Below are positions 55,872 through 63,506 of a stretch of DNA of 64,000 nt, one piece after another. Position numbers and translations under genes: made by a program. Each line of letters opens with the position of its first letter. Position 1 is the first letter of the stretch. The DNA comes from Altererythrobacter sp. BO-6 (GTDB lineage: Bacteria > Pseudomonadota > Alphaproteobacteria > Sphingomonadales > Sphingomonadaceae): positions 1,178,001 to 1,242,000 of the forward strand of contig NZ_CP049259.1 of NCBI RefSeq assembly GCF_011047315.1, read 5' to 3'. The notes under the pieces are model-generated. The model was not told the DNA's origin. It saw nothing but the letters and a program-made list of their open reading frames with translations, and made no database searches.

Positions 55872-57086
55872 TCACAGGCCTCTCTTTTGGAGTGACAACG
55901 CCTGCTCTTTACTTGCGGGTCTTGCAAAATGGTATCCTTGACCAAATTCGACTCCAAGGCGCTGGAGTTCTTCGGCCTCCTGGTAATTTTCGATGCCTTC
56001 GGCAATGAGCAACGTACCCGATGCCTTCGCGAAAGTGACAATTGCTTTTACAAGCGCGGCGCGAGACGGTCGCCGATCGATATTCCTCACAAAGGTCATG
56101 TCCAATTTCATGATGTCTGGTCCAACATCGAGAATATGACGCAGGCTCGAATAACCTGCGCCCACATCGTCTACTGCCAGCCGCCAATTACCCTTAAGCT
56201 TGCGTAGGTTCTCGTTCAGCGCTCCGTAATCTTTGACAGCATCGTGCTCGGAGAGTTCGATCACTAGTTTGTCCAGTTCAGCCCCAGACAGCTCTTCGGT
56301 GAGTTTGCCTGAAAGCGCCGTGCTGGCGTTGACATTTATGCTGAGGTAAATACCTTCATCAAGCCGAGGCAAGATAGCAACGGCGCGGTTGATCAGCGCA
56401 AGATCTAGATCAATCGCAAGCCCAGCTTCGAAAGCTTCTTCAAACCATCTGGTTGGCGAAACGTCATCTGCGTCAGGGAAACGGGCCAGGGCCTCAAAAC
56501 CCCACAAGCTGCGATCTGCCAGACTGACGATAGGCTGATAGACAACCTCGAAGTCACCGCGTTCGATAGTTCGGCTGATGCGAGCTCGCGCCTGCATGTC
56601 ACTCGCCTGGCGCTCAAGATGCTGCTCCATGAGCTCTGCGACCAACTTGGCAGCGATCTGCACTAGATTGAGGTTCCGTTCATTAAGATCGAAAGCCGGT
56701 TCGTGCGAGAAACAGCAGATCGATCCAAAAGTCGTACCGTTACTAAAGACAAGCGGGACACCTAGATGCCCACCGACAGGCAAGCTTCGTGTTGCTGAAA
56801 GATCACAGACAATCGGAGTAGATGCCGCATCTTTGATGATTTCCGGCAAAGTCCCTTGGGCGATATAGTGACAATAGCTCTCATCTAAAGGATCTGACGA
56901 ACCGACAGTCACTCCGGACATATCATCGTCGGCGCTTACAAAAAGGAACTCTCTCGCATCATTCGTGAACCGCGACACAAAAGCAACATCCATTGCTAAA
57001 TATTTTCGGATTCCATCTAGAATGGATTGAATCGTAGACTCTATGCTTTGGCCATTAGATTCTGATTTTTTCGACAAGTTAATCAT
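55872..57086 (-). CDS. GAF-EAL c-di-GMP phosphodiesterase
   Basis: 404 residues. The N-terminal GAF domain (about 5-160) has no heme-ligand pattern I recognise but has DESYCHYIAQ and LGVPLVF, typical of the GAF group in EAL proteins. The EAL domain (about 170-400) has the full catalytic set: EALAR, INVNAST, VIELSE, VDDVGAGYSSL, MKLDMTFV, AEGIE, and GQGYHFARP. It should degrade c-di-GMP, opposite to the cyclase beside it. Its start codon is in an AT-rich region. Likely output of the NO module through second-messenger levels (inference). Confidence 0.88.
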   Translation of the reverse strand: MINLSKKSESNGQSIESTIQSILDGIRKYLAMDVAFVSRFTNDAREFLFVSADDDMSGVTVGSSDPLDESYCHYIAQGTLPEIIKDAASTPIVCDLSATRSLPVGGHLGVPLVFSNGTTFGSICCFSHEPAFDLNERNLNLVQIAAKLVAELMEQHLERQASDMQARARISRTIERGDFEVVYQPIVSLADRSLWGFEALARFPDADDVSPTRWFEEAFEAGLAIDLDLALINRAVAILPRLDEGIYLSINVNASTALSGKLTEELSGAELDKLVIELSEHDAVKDYGALNENLRKLKGNWRLAVDDVGAGYSSLRHILDVGPDIMKLDMTFVRNIDRRPSRAALVKAIVTFAKASGTLLIAEGIENYQEAEELQRLGVEFGQGYHFARPASKEQALSLQKRGL

Positions 57087-57470
57087 ACTTCGAAGACTTT
57101 GATAATTAATATATTAGATATGAATAGATATTTTCACAATACGGAAAAATACATATATGAATATGCCTAAATCTTTACTAATAATTAACTTTATAATCCG
57201 TTGAAAATGGCGTCGAACTATTATCGGCGGATTGTGCGTCAAAATGGATGTGTCGTCCTGCTGGCACAGAAGGTAGCTCGATCAGGTGACTGTCCCGCAG
57301 CGACACGCAAGTTTGAACCAGTCATCAGCAGTCATGATGGGGTCGCCCATTAGCAACCAAAAGCCACCCTTCCCTGCCCAAGGCGACCCATGCAGGTCCC
57401 AAACTGCGGACCAGCCGAACAACCGTTCGCCAGCAAGTTTCGATTTATCCTTGGGGAAGTGCCATAAAGC
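57087..57470. other. AT-rich non-coding end of the first island
   Basis: 384 bases, very AT-rich from 57090 to 57200 (promoter region of GAF-EAL), then mixed composition. A frame running through the tRNA fragment gives only AAYVTRTRDPIIT and is not a gene. Nothing else recognised. Confidence 0.5.
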
Positions 57471-57518
57471 AGGTGGTGCCGCTTACGTGACTCGAACACG
57501 TGACCCCATCATTACGAA
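57471..57518 (-). repeat. tRNA-Thr(CGT) 3' fragment, second attachment-site copy
   Basis: Exactly the same 48 bases as at 36001-36048 (anticodon loop to ACCA plus two bases). Right after it the 5' half of the tRNA is again missing (AGTAGGGGCAGG follows), so it is a junction between two tandem elements rather than the outer edge. Confidence 0.85.
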
Positions 57519-57959
57519 AGTAGGGGCAGGCCGAGATAAACAGCTTATATTACCGCTATTTACGTACGCCCGAACTGGCAGTTCCCTTGCTGACCCAGGC
57601 GGGACCCAAGTTGTGCAAACGACGTCTTGGGGCAGTTTCCTAGTGAAAGTGCTTTCATAGGATCAATTCCAAAAATCCGACCCGTGCTGTACCCGTTGCG
57701 ACAACCGCAATGGCGGCTTCTATCTATCCGGCTGGTCTCGCCCAATGTCTGCCACTTGGCGGAAAGTGGGCGTGCCGCTTTGGCCGCAGACTAGAATTCA
57801 CTCCTGAAGTTCCAGGCCGAAAAGAAGCCGTCGTCCGGTTTCGTTTCACCACAACTTCTAGGGCTGCGCAAAAATCGAACATGTAGCTTCTTCGCCCATG
57901 ACCATCTTTGCGATGGTGGCTGCGCACCGCCCTCTGCGTTTCCCTTGTTGTTTGGAGGT
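57519..57959. other. Non-coding left edge of the second island
   Basis: 441 bases with no convincing gene; small frames here have random composition. TCTGCCACTTGGCGGAAAG at about 57748-57766 recalls part of the dispersed repeat (GGGTGGAAAGC) without a clear match. Confidence 0.45.
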
Positions 57960-58649
57960 TCATTCAATTGCCAACACCCTTTGCGTACATCCGCGTGCAT
58001 TGCTCGAATTGTGGGATAGGCGCAGCGAAACCCCAGTGAGGTGGCAAAGATCGTCCAAACTCAAACCGTCGACCGCTTCAACAACTCGAGCACCTTCCGC
58101 ACCTGTCTCGAACACAGCAAGATCGGTGTAGACGCGCGACACGCAGCCCAGCCCCGTCAGCGGATAAGTGCAGCGTTCGACGAGCTTGCTTGTCCCCTGC
58201 TTGGTGAGCAGTTCCATCATCACAAAGGTCTGTTTGGCGCCGATAGCGAGGTCCATGGCGCCACCAACAGCGGGGATCGCGTCTAGTTCTCCAGTATGCC
58301 AATTAGCGAGGTCGCCAGTCGTTGACACCTGGAATGCACCCAAGACGCAAATGTCGATGTGCCCTCCCCGCATCATGGCAAAGCTGTCTGCATGGTGGAA
58401 GAAGCAGCCGCCCGTCAGCAAGGTTACCGCTTGTTTGCCAGCGTTGATCAACTCCCAATCCTCCTCGCCAGAAGCGGGGGCGGGACCCATGCCAAGCAAA
58501 CCGTTCTCACTTTGCAGAAAAACTTCGCGGTCAACCGGTAGGTAATTCGCCACCTTAGTTGGAAGGCCGATACCAAGATTGACATACGCGCCCTCCGGAA
58601 TGTCCTGGGCGACACGGGCGGCCATTTGCTCGCGGGTAAGGCGCTTCAT
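57960..58649 (-). CDS. pcaJ: 3-oxoadipate CoA-transferase subunit B
   Basis: 229 residues. The catalytic glutamate lies in QSENGLLGMGP, as in SCOT-type subunit B. GGIDICVLGAFQV-like HIDICVLGAFQV and VYTDLAVFETG are family hallmarks. It transfers CoA from succinyl-CoA to 3-oxoadipate or acetoacetate; the divergent maleylacetate reductase favours 3-oxoadipate. The last ~20 residues (SHNSSNARGCTQRVLAIE) extend beyond the normal end near LTGVSL and look random, as if the original stop was lost. GGGAGAGGT precedes ATG 58649. Confidence 0.86.
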   Translation of the reverse strand: MKRLTREQMAARVAQDIPEGAYVNLGIGLPTKVANYLPVDREVFLQSENGLLGMGPAPASGEEDWELINAGKQAVTLLTGGCFFHHADSFAMMRGGHIDICVLGAFQVSTTGDLANWHTGELDAIPAVGGAMDLAIGAKQTFVMMELLTKQGTSKLVERCTYPLTGLGCVSRVYTDLAVFETGAEGARVVEAVDGLSLDDLCHLTGVSLRLSHNSSNARGCTQRVLAIE

Positions 58650-58663
58650 AATACCTCTCCCGG

Positions 58664-59353
58664 TCAGGCAGCCGCTTGGGTTGCTGCGGTGGGCGCTACT
58701 TCCACCACACGCTGGACAAAGATACCAGGCGTTACGATGGCTTCAGGATCGAGTGCACCGAGCGGCACGATCTCATTAACTTGAGCGACGGTGACCTCAG
58801 CCGCCATCGCCATAATTGGCCCAAAGTTGCGCGCGGTCTTCCGATAAACCAAGTTGCCCCATCGATCTCCTTGATGCGCTTTGATCAGCGCGAAGTCAGC
58901 GTGGATGGGGTATTCGAGGACATAGTTGCGACCACCAATGTCCTGCGTCTGCTTACCTTCGGCGAGTAGAGTGCCATAGCCGGTGGGCGTGAAAATCGCA
59001 CCAAGTCCAGAGCCCGCCGCATGTATTCGCGCCGCCAAATTACCTTGCGGCACAAGCTCCAATTCGATCTTTCCGGCACGATAAGCCGCGTCGAAGTAGT
59101 GCGAGTCAGACTGGCGCGGGAAGGAACAAATGATTTTTCGCACCCTTCCATCACGGATCAGTGCTGCCACTCCCCGCTCACCGTTGCCCGCATTGTTATT
59201 GATGATCGTGAGGTCGCTTACGTCACGAGCGATTAGGGCATCAATCAACTCGTCTGGCATGCCTGCAGTACCGAAGCCGCCTATCATTACCGACGCACCA
59301 TCGAAAATGTCGGCTACAGCAGCCTCAGCATTGGGTGTGGCCTTGTCGATCAC
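58664..59353 (-). CDS. pcaI: 3-oxoadipate CoA-transferase subunit A
   Basis: 229 residues from GTG 59353, chosen because GGAGAGGTCAA lies just before it and family members start with a similar VIDK segment; the open frame extends nine residues further. VMIGGFGTAGMPDELI and the NNNAGNGERGVAAL segment fit subunit A of SCOT-type transferases. It is fifteen bases upstream of pcaJ, with which it forms the enzyme. Ends in an alanine-rich tail. Confidence 0.86.
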   Translation of the reverse strand: MIDKATPNAEAAVADIFDGASVMIGGFGTAGMPDELIDALIARDVSDLTIINNNAGNGERGVAALIRDGRVRKIICSFPRQSDSHYFDAAYRAGKIELELVPQGNLAARIHAAGSGLGAIFTPTGYGTLLAEGKQTQDIGGRNYVLEYPIHADFALIKAHQGDRWGNLVYRKTARNFGPIMAMAAEVTVAQVNEIVPLGALDPEAIVTPGIFVQRVVEVAPTAATQAAA

Positions 59354-59452
59354 TTGACCTCTCCCTGGCTTCGTCGCCACTCCAGCCTTTCTTCGCGGTC
59401 ACTTCTGATAAGAAGTGGAAGCATGAAGACGACCCAGTGCACTATTTGGCGG

Positions 59453-60667
59453 TCAGGAAACGACGCTCTTTGCGCTTTCGTCTGCCCATCGCTCAATTAC
59501 GAATGGGGCAGCATCGATCATGCTCATGTCATTCACGATGTAGTGCTGGGCAGCGACTGCAGCATCCATGACGTTCTTAGCCAGAATACTGGGCAAGCGG
59601 AGAGATGAGGATACCGATCCGTAAGCATAGACGCCCACGTCGCGACAGACTTGGTGGACCCATGTCGTCATCTGACGGATCCGTTGCTGCTCGGTTTCAT
59701 CGAGCTTTCCACCCGCCGCAATCTTCGCGTCAGCAGCTTCTAACAGTTGATATGCCAGGGCACGAGCTGCTTCATAAAGGGCTTCATGGCGCACGAAGTC
59801 GATCTTGAAGGTTGGGGTGTCAGACAATGCGTTGGTCGCATAGAGTCGTTTCTTGGCATTCGCCGCCCGGGCAGCCTCATGGAGGGATCGGCGGGCAATT
59901 CCCAGCGCTACAGCAACATGGCCCGCACAAACAGCCATTAAAGTGCCGACCGACGCAGCGCGTGAGGTTTGGGTAGGCTCCGTCCAATATTGGTTGAAAG
60001 TCCAGCTCTCGTGAATGACCGTTTCGGGCAATTCATAGTCATAGCTGCCTGTCGCTTGCATGCCAGGTACATTCCAGTTCCCGGTTACGTTGACCTTTTC
60101 ACGTGGCAAGAACGCACCCACAATCTTGGGCTTGCCATCCTCTTGCAGCATGGGCTTGTCCCCATCCATGACCACGAGCGCTGATGACACCCAGTCTGCA
60201 TGGTCAATGCCTGAGCCGAAGCTGTAGGTGCCGGATCCACGGTAAGTTCCGTCTTCATATGTCGCTCGACCGCTCGGCGCATAAGTTGCGGTCATGATCG
60301 GCATTTTCGCACCACTGAACATTCGTTCGGTATGTTCTTCGCTACAGAAATTGCCGGCGACCATGGTTCCAATACTTTGGGCAGCGATCGTCCAGCCAAC
60401 CGACGAATCCGCGCTAGACAATTCTTCCATTGCCTTGGCAAAGTTGACCAAACTGGCATCCGAGCCGCCAAATTTTTCTGGCACGAGAAGCCAGAAAAGC
60501 CCTTCATCACGGGCAGCCTCGACCACGGCCGTAGGGGTGCACTTTGCATTGGCAGGATTTGCCGTTTCTTGCTCGATAAGATCACGCAAAGCAGCAGCCC
60601 TCTGCGCGAAATCGATCGGTGTAGCGCTCTTAGCTTCCATTGTGGTGCTGACGAATGGCTTGTTCAT
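59453..60667 (-). CDS. Acyl-CoA-dehydrogenase-fold flavin enzyme, possible reduced-flavin monooxygenase
   Basis: 404 residues. N-terminal helical domain VPEKFGGSDASLVNFAKAME, GWTIAAQSIGTM, then a beta domain with GSGTYSFGSGIDHADWVSSA and a helical C-terminus, as in the group-D monooxygenases (HsaA, DszC, indole-acetate and hydroxyphenylacetate types). The catalytic glutamate of true acyl-CoA dehydrogenases is not evident, which supports the monooxygenase reading. It would need a flavin reductase, which is not in the window. Substrate unknown; likely the hydroxylation that feeds the lower pathway. Confidence 0.7.
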   Translation of the reverse strand: MNKPFVSTTMEAKSATPIDFAQRAAALRDLIEQETANPANAKCTPTAVVEAARDEGLFWLLVPEKFGGSDASLVNFAKAMEELSSADSSVGWTIAAQSIGTMVAGNFCSEEHTERMFSGAKMPIMTATYAPSGRATYEDGTYRGSGTYSFGSGIDHADWVSSALVVMDGDKPMLQEDGKPKIVGAFLPREKVNVTGNWNVPGMQATGSYDYELPETVIHESWTFNQYWTEPTQTSRAASVGTLMAVCAGHVAVALGIARRSLHEAARAANAKKRLYATNALSDTPTFKIDFVRHEALYEAARALAYQLLEAADAKIAAGGKLDETEQQRIRQMTTWVHQVCRDVGVYAYGSVSSSLRLPSILAKNVMDAAVAAQHYIVNDMSMIDAAPFVIERWADESAKSVVS

Positions 60668-60690
60668 GATAAGCTCCTGTGCGGAAAAGG

Positions 60691-61119
60691 TCAGGAAAGT
60701 GCAGCCAGCGCGGCCTCAGCTACGGCTAGGTCGAGATCCGCCGATGCACCGCTAACGCCAAGTGCACCCAGGCGCTCGCCGTCGATCACAATCGGAAGGC
60801 CCCCGGCAACAACCGTAAACTGGTCAACGTGAGGCATCGACAAATGGGAACCAGGATCACCCGAGATGAAATGAATAACGTCTCCAGAGGGCGCGCCTGT
60901 TTGAGCGGCCGTCCACGCCTTCTTGCTGGCAACGTCGACCGCAAGCATCGGCGCCCCATCCATGCGGACAGAAGCCAATGCAAGGCCGGACGGGTCAACG
61001 ACGCAAATGGCCATGGGCGCACCATGTTGCTCGGCCGCCGACATGCCCGCTTCGATAACGTCTAATGCGCCCTTTAAGCTAAGCCGACTACTTTGAAGTT
61101 TGATTTGATTCTTCGACAT
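60691..61119 (-). CDS. GlcG/HbpS family protein
   Basis: 142 residues with the family pattern LSLKGALDVIEAGMSAAEQH, ICVVDPSGLALA, ASKKAWTAAQTG, GGLPIVIDGERLGALGVSGA. The family binds haem or cofactors and occurs in many catabolic operons, as an accessory protein of unclear function. GAGGGGAGTGACAA precedes the ATG. Its promoter region contains the ATACGGTATCG operator. Confidence 0.85.
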   Translation of the reverse strand: MSKNQIKLQSSRLSLKGALDVIEAGMSAAEQHGAPMAICVVDPSGLALASVRMDGAPMLAVDVASKKAWTAAQTGAPSGDVIHFISGDPGSHLSMPHVDQFTVVAGGLPIVIDGERLGALGVSGASADLDLAVAEAALAALS

Positions 61120-61469
61120 TTGTCACTCCCCTCGATCACGAAACGTCCAGACCAATTTCGCTATCCGCGCCTTGCGAGGCCCCCGGATGGCAGCCATCGC
61201 GACTCGCTCCCGCATTGATCATCCATAAGATGATACTATACGGTATCGGATTATAATGGCAAGCGACAATTCAACGAGCGTCAGGAACTGCAGCATGCCG
61301 CAAATGCCTCAACGACAATCAGCAAGGGATCACGAAGAGTTCACATCAGCCCGCATCGGTTGCATTGCAAAAAGGCAAGTAGCGGGGTGCCTGTTGGTGC
61401 AAGCAATGCTGATCAAGCGATGACCGTCTTTTCTCTTTGCCAGGTCGAAGGTCCCTTAAGAGGGACTGG
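61120..61469. other. Promoter region of the leftward catabolic operon
   Basis: 350 bases between the HbpS gene and the hydrolase. It contains the operator at 61238-61248. No convincing gene; the 61346 frame is antisense noise inside the hydrolase's end. Confidence 0.6.
61238..61248. promoter_or_regulatory. Operator candidate ATACGGTATCG, copy 1
   Basis: GATACTATACGGTATCGGAT lies 119 bases upstream of the HbpS start codon. The 11-base core equals that at 63405-63415 and is half of an imperfect palindrome. Confidence 0.6.
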
Positions 61470-63221
61470 CTACCAGCGATCCCAGCCGCGCTTTCCTTGA
61501 TCGCCGCCACTTGCCTTGCGGCGTGCTCCTCCCCCGGAAATATAGGTTCCAATCCGATTGCCGCTGATGATCGGCAGTTCAATGGCTGAAGGGTGGTCGG
61601 CATCATGATGGATTGATATCCATGAGGGCCGCTGTCGAACCAGGTGCCCTTGCGCCAATAAATCAAGGAAGCTCTCCGGAACTTCGTCGTCCGACGCGCT
61701 AATCCTCAAGCGTATCCGATGCCCCTCCGGGAAACGGTTGGCCGTCGGAATTATGTTAATCTCATAACGTTTCGGTACGTTCGGTTCGATTGGTGTCTTG
61801 CCCGCAAGCCTGTGGTGGGTTTGCCAATCGGACGATTTACTCGGGTCGACGCCTGACAGAGTGCCCCGCAACCAACCTCTGGTCAAAATGCGCGATGTTC
61901 CGTCTTCAGCGACATCCCACAGGCTAGCAAAGAGCAAGATCTCCTCGTCAGTCGTCGAGGCGTAGACTGTAAGCTTAGCGGGGCCAACGATTTCGGTTTC
62001 CTCAACAAGTGGCGGCGTAGTGAATTCAATCGCACCCCTTTTATTGAAGTTATTGTCTTCGAAGCTGGTCGCACCTTCGTTGGGCCAGAATTCATGTTCA
62101 CTCAACAGGCCATCCCGATGGAGAAAGAAATTGTGCCAGCGCGTCTCGGGAAGTGGCCATTCCTGACTATCAATCCACCGTCCGCCACTGTTCATCATAA
62201 AGAGCTGAATGGCTGGCTCTTCCATGATCCCGGTATCATTGCCCTTGAGCCAATGGTCGAACCAGCGAAGCGATGCTTCCGCATATTGGTAGACCGGCCG
62301 GTCAAGATAAATGGGTGGGCCGACGATCATTTTCTTAGGAGCCGTGATCTTCTCCCAAGCCCTGAACTCGCCGGGCAGGTGTAGTCCGTACATCCCCCAA
62401 CATGCGCCCAACATGATCGGCACTTTGATCGCTTCGAGATCAGGAGCACGCTCATGCCAATAGGGACCGTCTTCCGGGTTGAGGAGGACGTCCAAGATAA
62501 TTGGATTGGGACCGTCTTCCGAATTGCGCACAGCAGCAGCCAATTCGGGGACCGCCATGATATCCTTATCTGCGCGAAGAGCTGCTAGCCTACGCTCATA
62601 TTCCTCGTCGCCGAGGTTGCGACGTGACCAGGGGTCCACGCGGACGCCCGCCAAGTGCTTTGCCCAGGAAGTGAGGAACGTGTGGGCTAGAATGCCTCCA
62701 TGATAGAACTTATCGCGGTAGAAGTCCGTATAGCCATATTGCCCCCAAATTGCTTTCAAAGCGGGCGGATTGGTGGCCGCCACCTGCTTTGAGGCAACCG
62801 AGAAGTAGGAAACGCCAAACATGCCTACGTTTCCATCGCACCATGGCTGCTCCGCTAGCCAAGCAATGATCTCGCGGATGTCTTCTACGTCCCGCGGGCC
62901 ATAGTGGCTGTAAAGGCCCTCGGACCGCCCGGTTCCGCGCGCATTGGCGATGAGATGAACATATCCGCGACGCACATAAAAATGGGGATCCCCCGCTTCA
63001 GCCTGAGCGTTCTTGCCCTGCATTGCCTGGGGCATAGTCGGGACACTTTGCATCGCATTGTCATAGGCATGAACGCCAAGGATAGCCGGGAAAGCTCCTT
63101 GCGACGCGGGCCTGAAAAGATCGCCGTCAAGGTAGACACCATCAGACATGCGAATTCGAACATTCCGCTCAATGATGACGTCATGCTCACGCGGTGATGT
63201 TGCCCACTTCGTCGAAAACAT
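61470..63221 (-). CDS. CocE/NonD-family alpha/beta hydrolase
   Basis: 583 residues from ATG 63221, which has AGGAGGG six bases upstream, so the longer frame is rejected. The alpha/beta-hydrolase domain has VRIRMSDGVYLDGDLFRP and the nucleophile GVSYFS (G-x-S-Y), with ARGTGRSEG before it; the C-terminal jelly-roll domain with VPKRYEINIIPTANRFPEGH is typical of X-prolyl dipeptidyl peptidase/cocaine esterase types. It would hydrolyse an ester or amide of the incoming substrate. Divergent from the maleylacetate reductase. Confidence 0.86.
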   Translation of the reverse strand: MFSTKWATSPREHDVIIERNVRIRMSDGVYLDGDLFRPASQGAFPAILGVHAYDNAMQSVPTMPQAMQGKNAQAEAGDPHFYVRRGYVHLIANARGTGRSEGLYSHYGPRDVEDIREIIAWLAEQPWCDGNVGMFGVSYFSVASKQVAATNPPALKAIWGQYGYTDFYRDKFYHGGILAHTFLTSWAKHLAGVRVDPWSRRNLGDEEYERRLAALRADKDIMAVPELAAAVRNSEDGPNPIILDVLLNPEDGPYWHERAPDLEAIKVPIMLGACWGMYGLHLPGEFRAWEKITAPKKMIVGPPIYLDRPVYQYAEASLRWFDHWLKGNDTGIMEEPAIQLFMMNSGGRWIDSQEWPLPETRWHNFFLHRDGLLSEHEFWPNEGATSFEDNNFNKRGAIEFTTPPLVEETEIVGPAKLTVYASTTDEEILLFASLWDVAEDGTSRILTRGWLRGTLSGVDPSKSSDWQTHHRLAGKTPIEPNVPKRYEINIIPTANRFPEGHRIRLRISASDDEVPESFLDLLAQGHLVRQRPSWISIHHDADHPSAIELPIISGNRIGTYISGGGARRKASGGDQGKRGWDRW

Positions 63222-63402
63222 AGGTACCCTCCTAGGCCGTTCCCCAAAAAACATGAGCAACGACATTTGCGATTTGCGCCAGCCGAAGCGAACTGATCGA
63301 GAGCAACGAACGCAATCTTTGCCGATCCTGGCGACATCCTGAATCGGGCGTGCCCACGTCCCTTCTGCAAAACTCTCTTGCTTCTGCAGTCTTCATTATA
63401 TA

Positions 63403-63415
63403 CGATACGGTATCG
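63403..63415. promoter_or_regulatory. Operator candidate ATACGGTATCG, copy 2
   Basis: Perfect palindrome CGATACGGTATCG with a one-base centre, in the 285-base divergent promoter between the hydrolase (left) and maleylacetate reductase (right). Same core as at 61238-61248. Confidence 0.65.
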
Positions 63416-63506
63416 ACTCAAGAGATTTTTGCGAGAGGGCAATTTGGGGGCAATCAAGGATCATGTTCAAACCCGCGCCCACTTCGTCAGTCGCTGACAT
63501 AAGTTC

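Noticed and set aside
36001..57518. Idea that the whole 21 kb is a prophage
   Set aside because: No capsid, portal, terminase, tail or lysis genes are present; only the integrase and VapE are phage-like.
57286..57660. Open frame of 124 residues through the second tRNA fragment
   Set aside because: Its only recognisable part, AAYVTRTRDPIIT, is the antisense translation of the tRNA-Thr fragment; the same peptide appears in a frame at 35960. It is a known kind of false gene.
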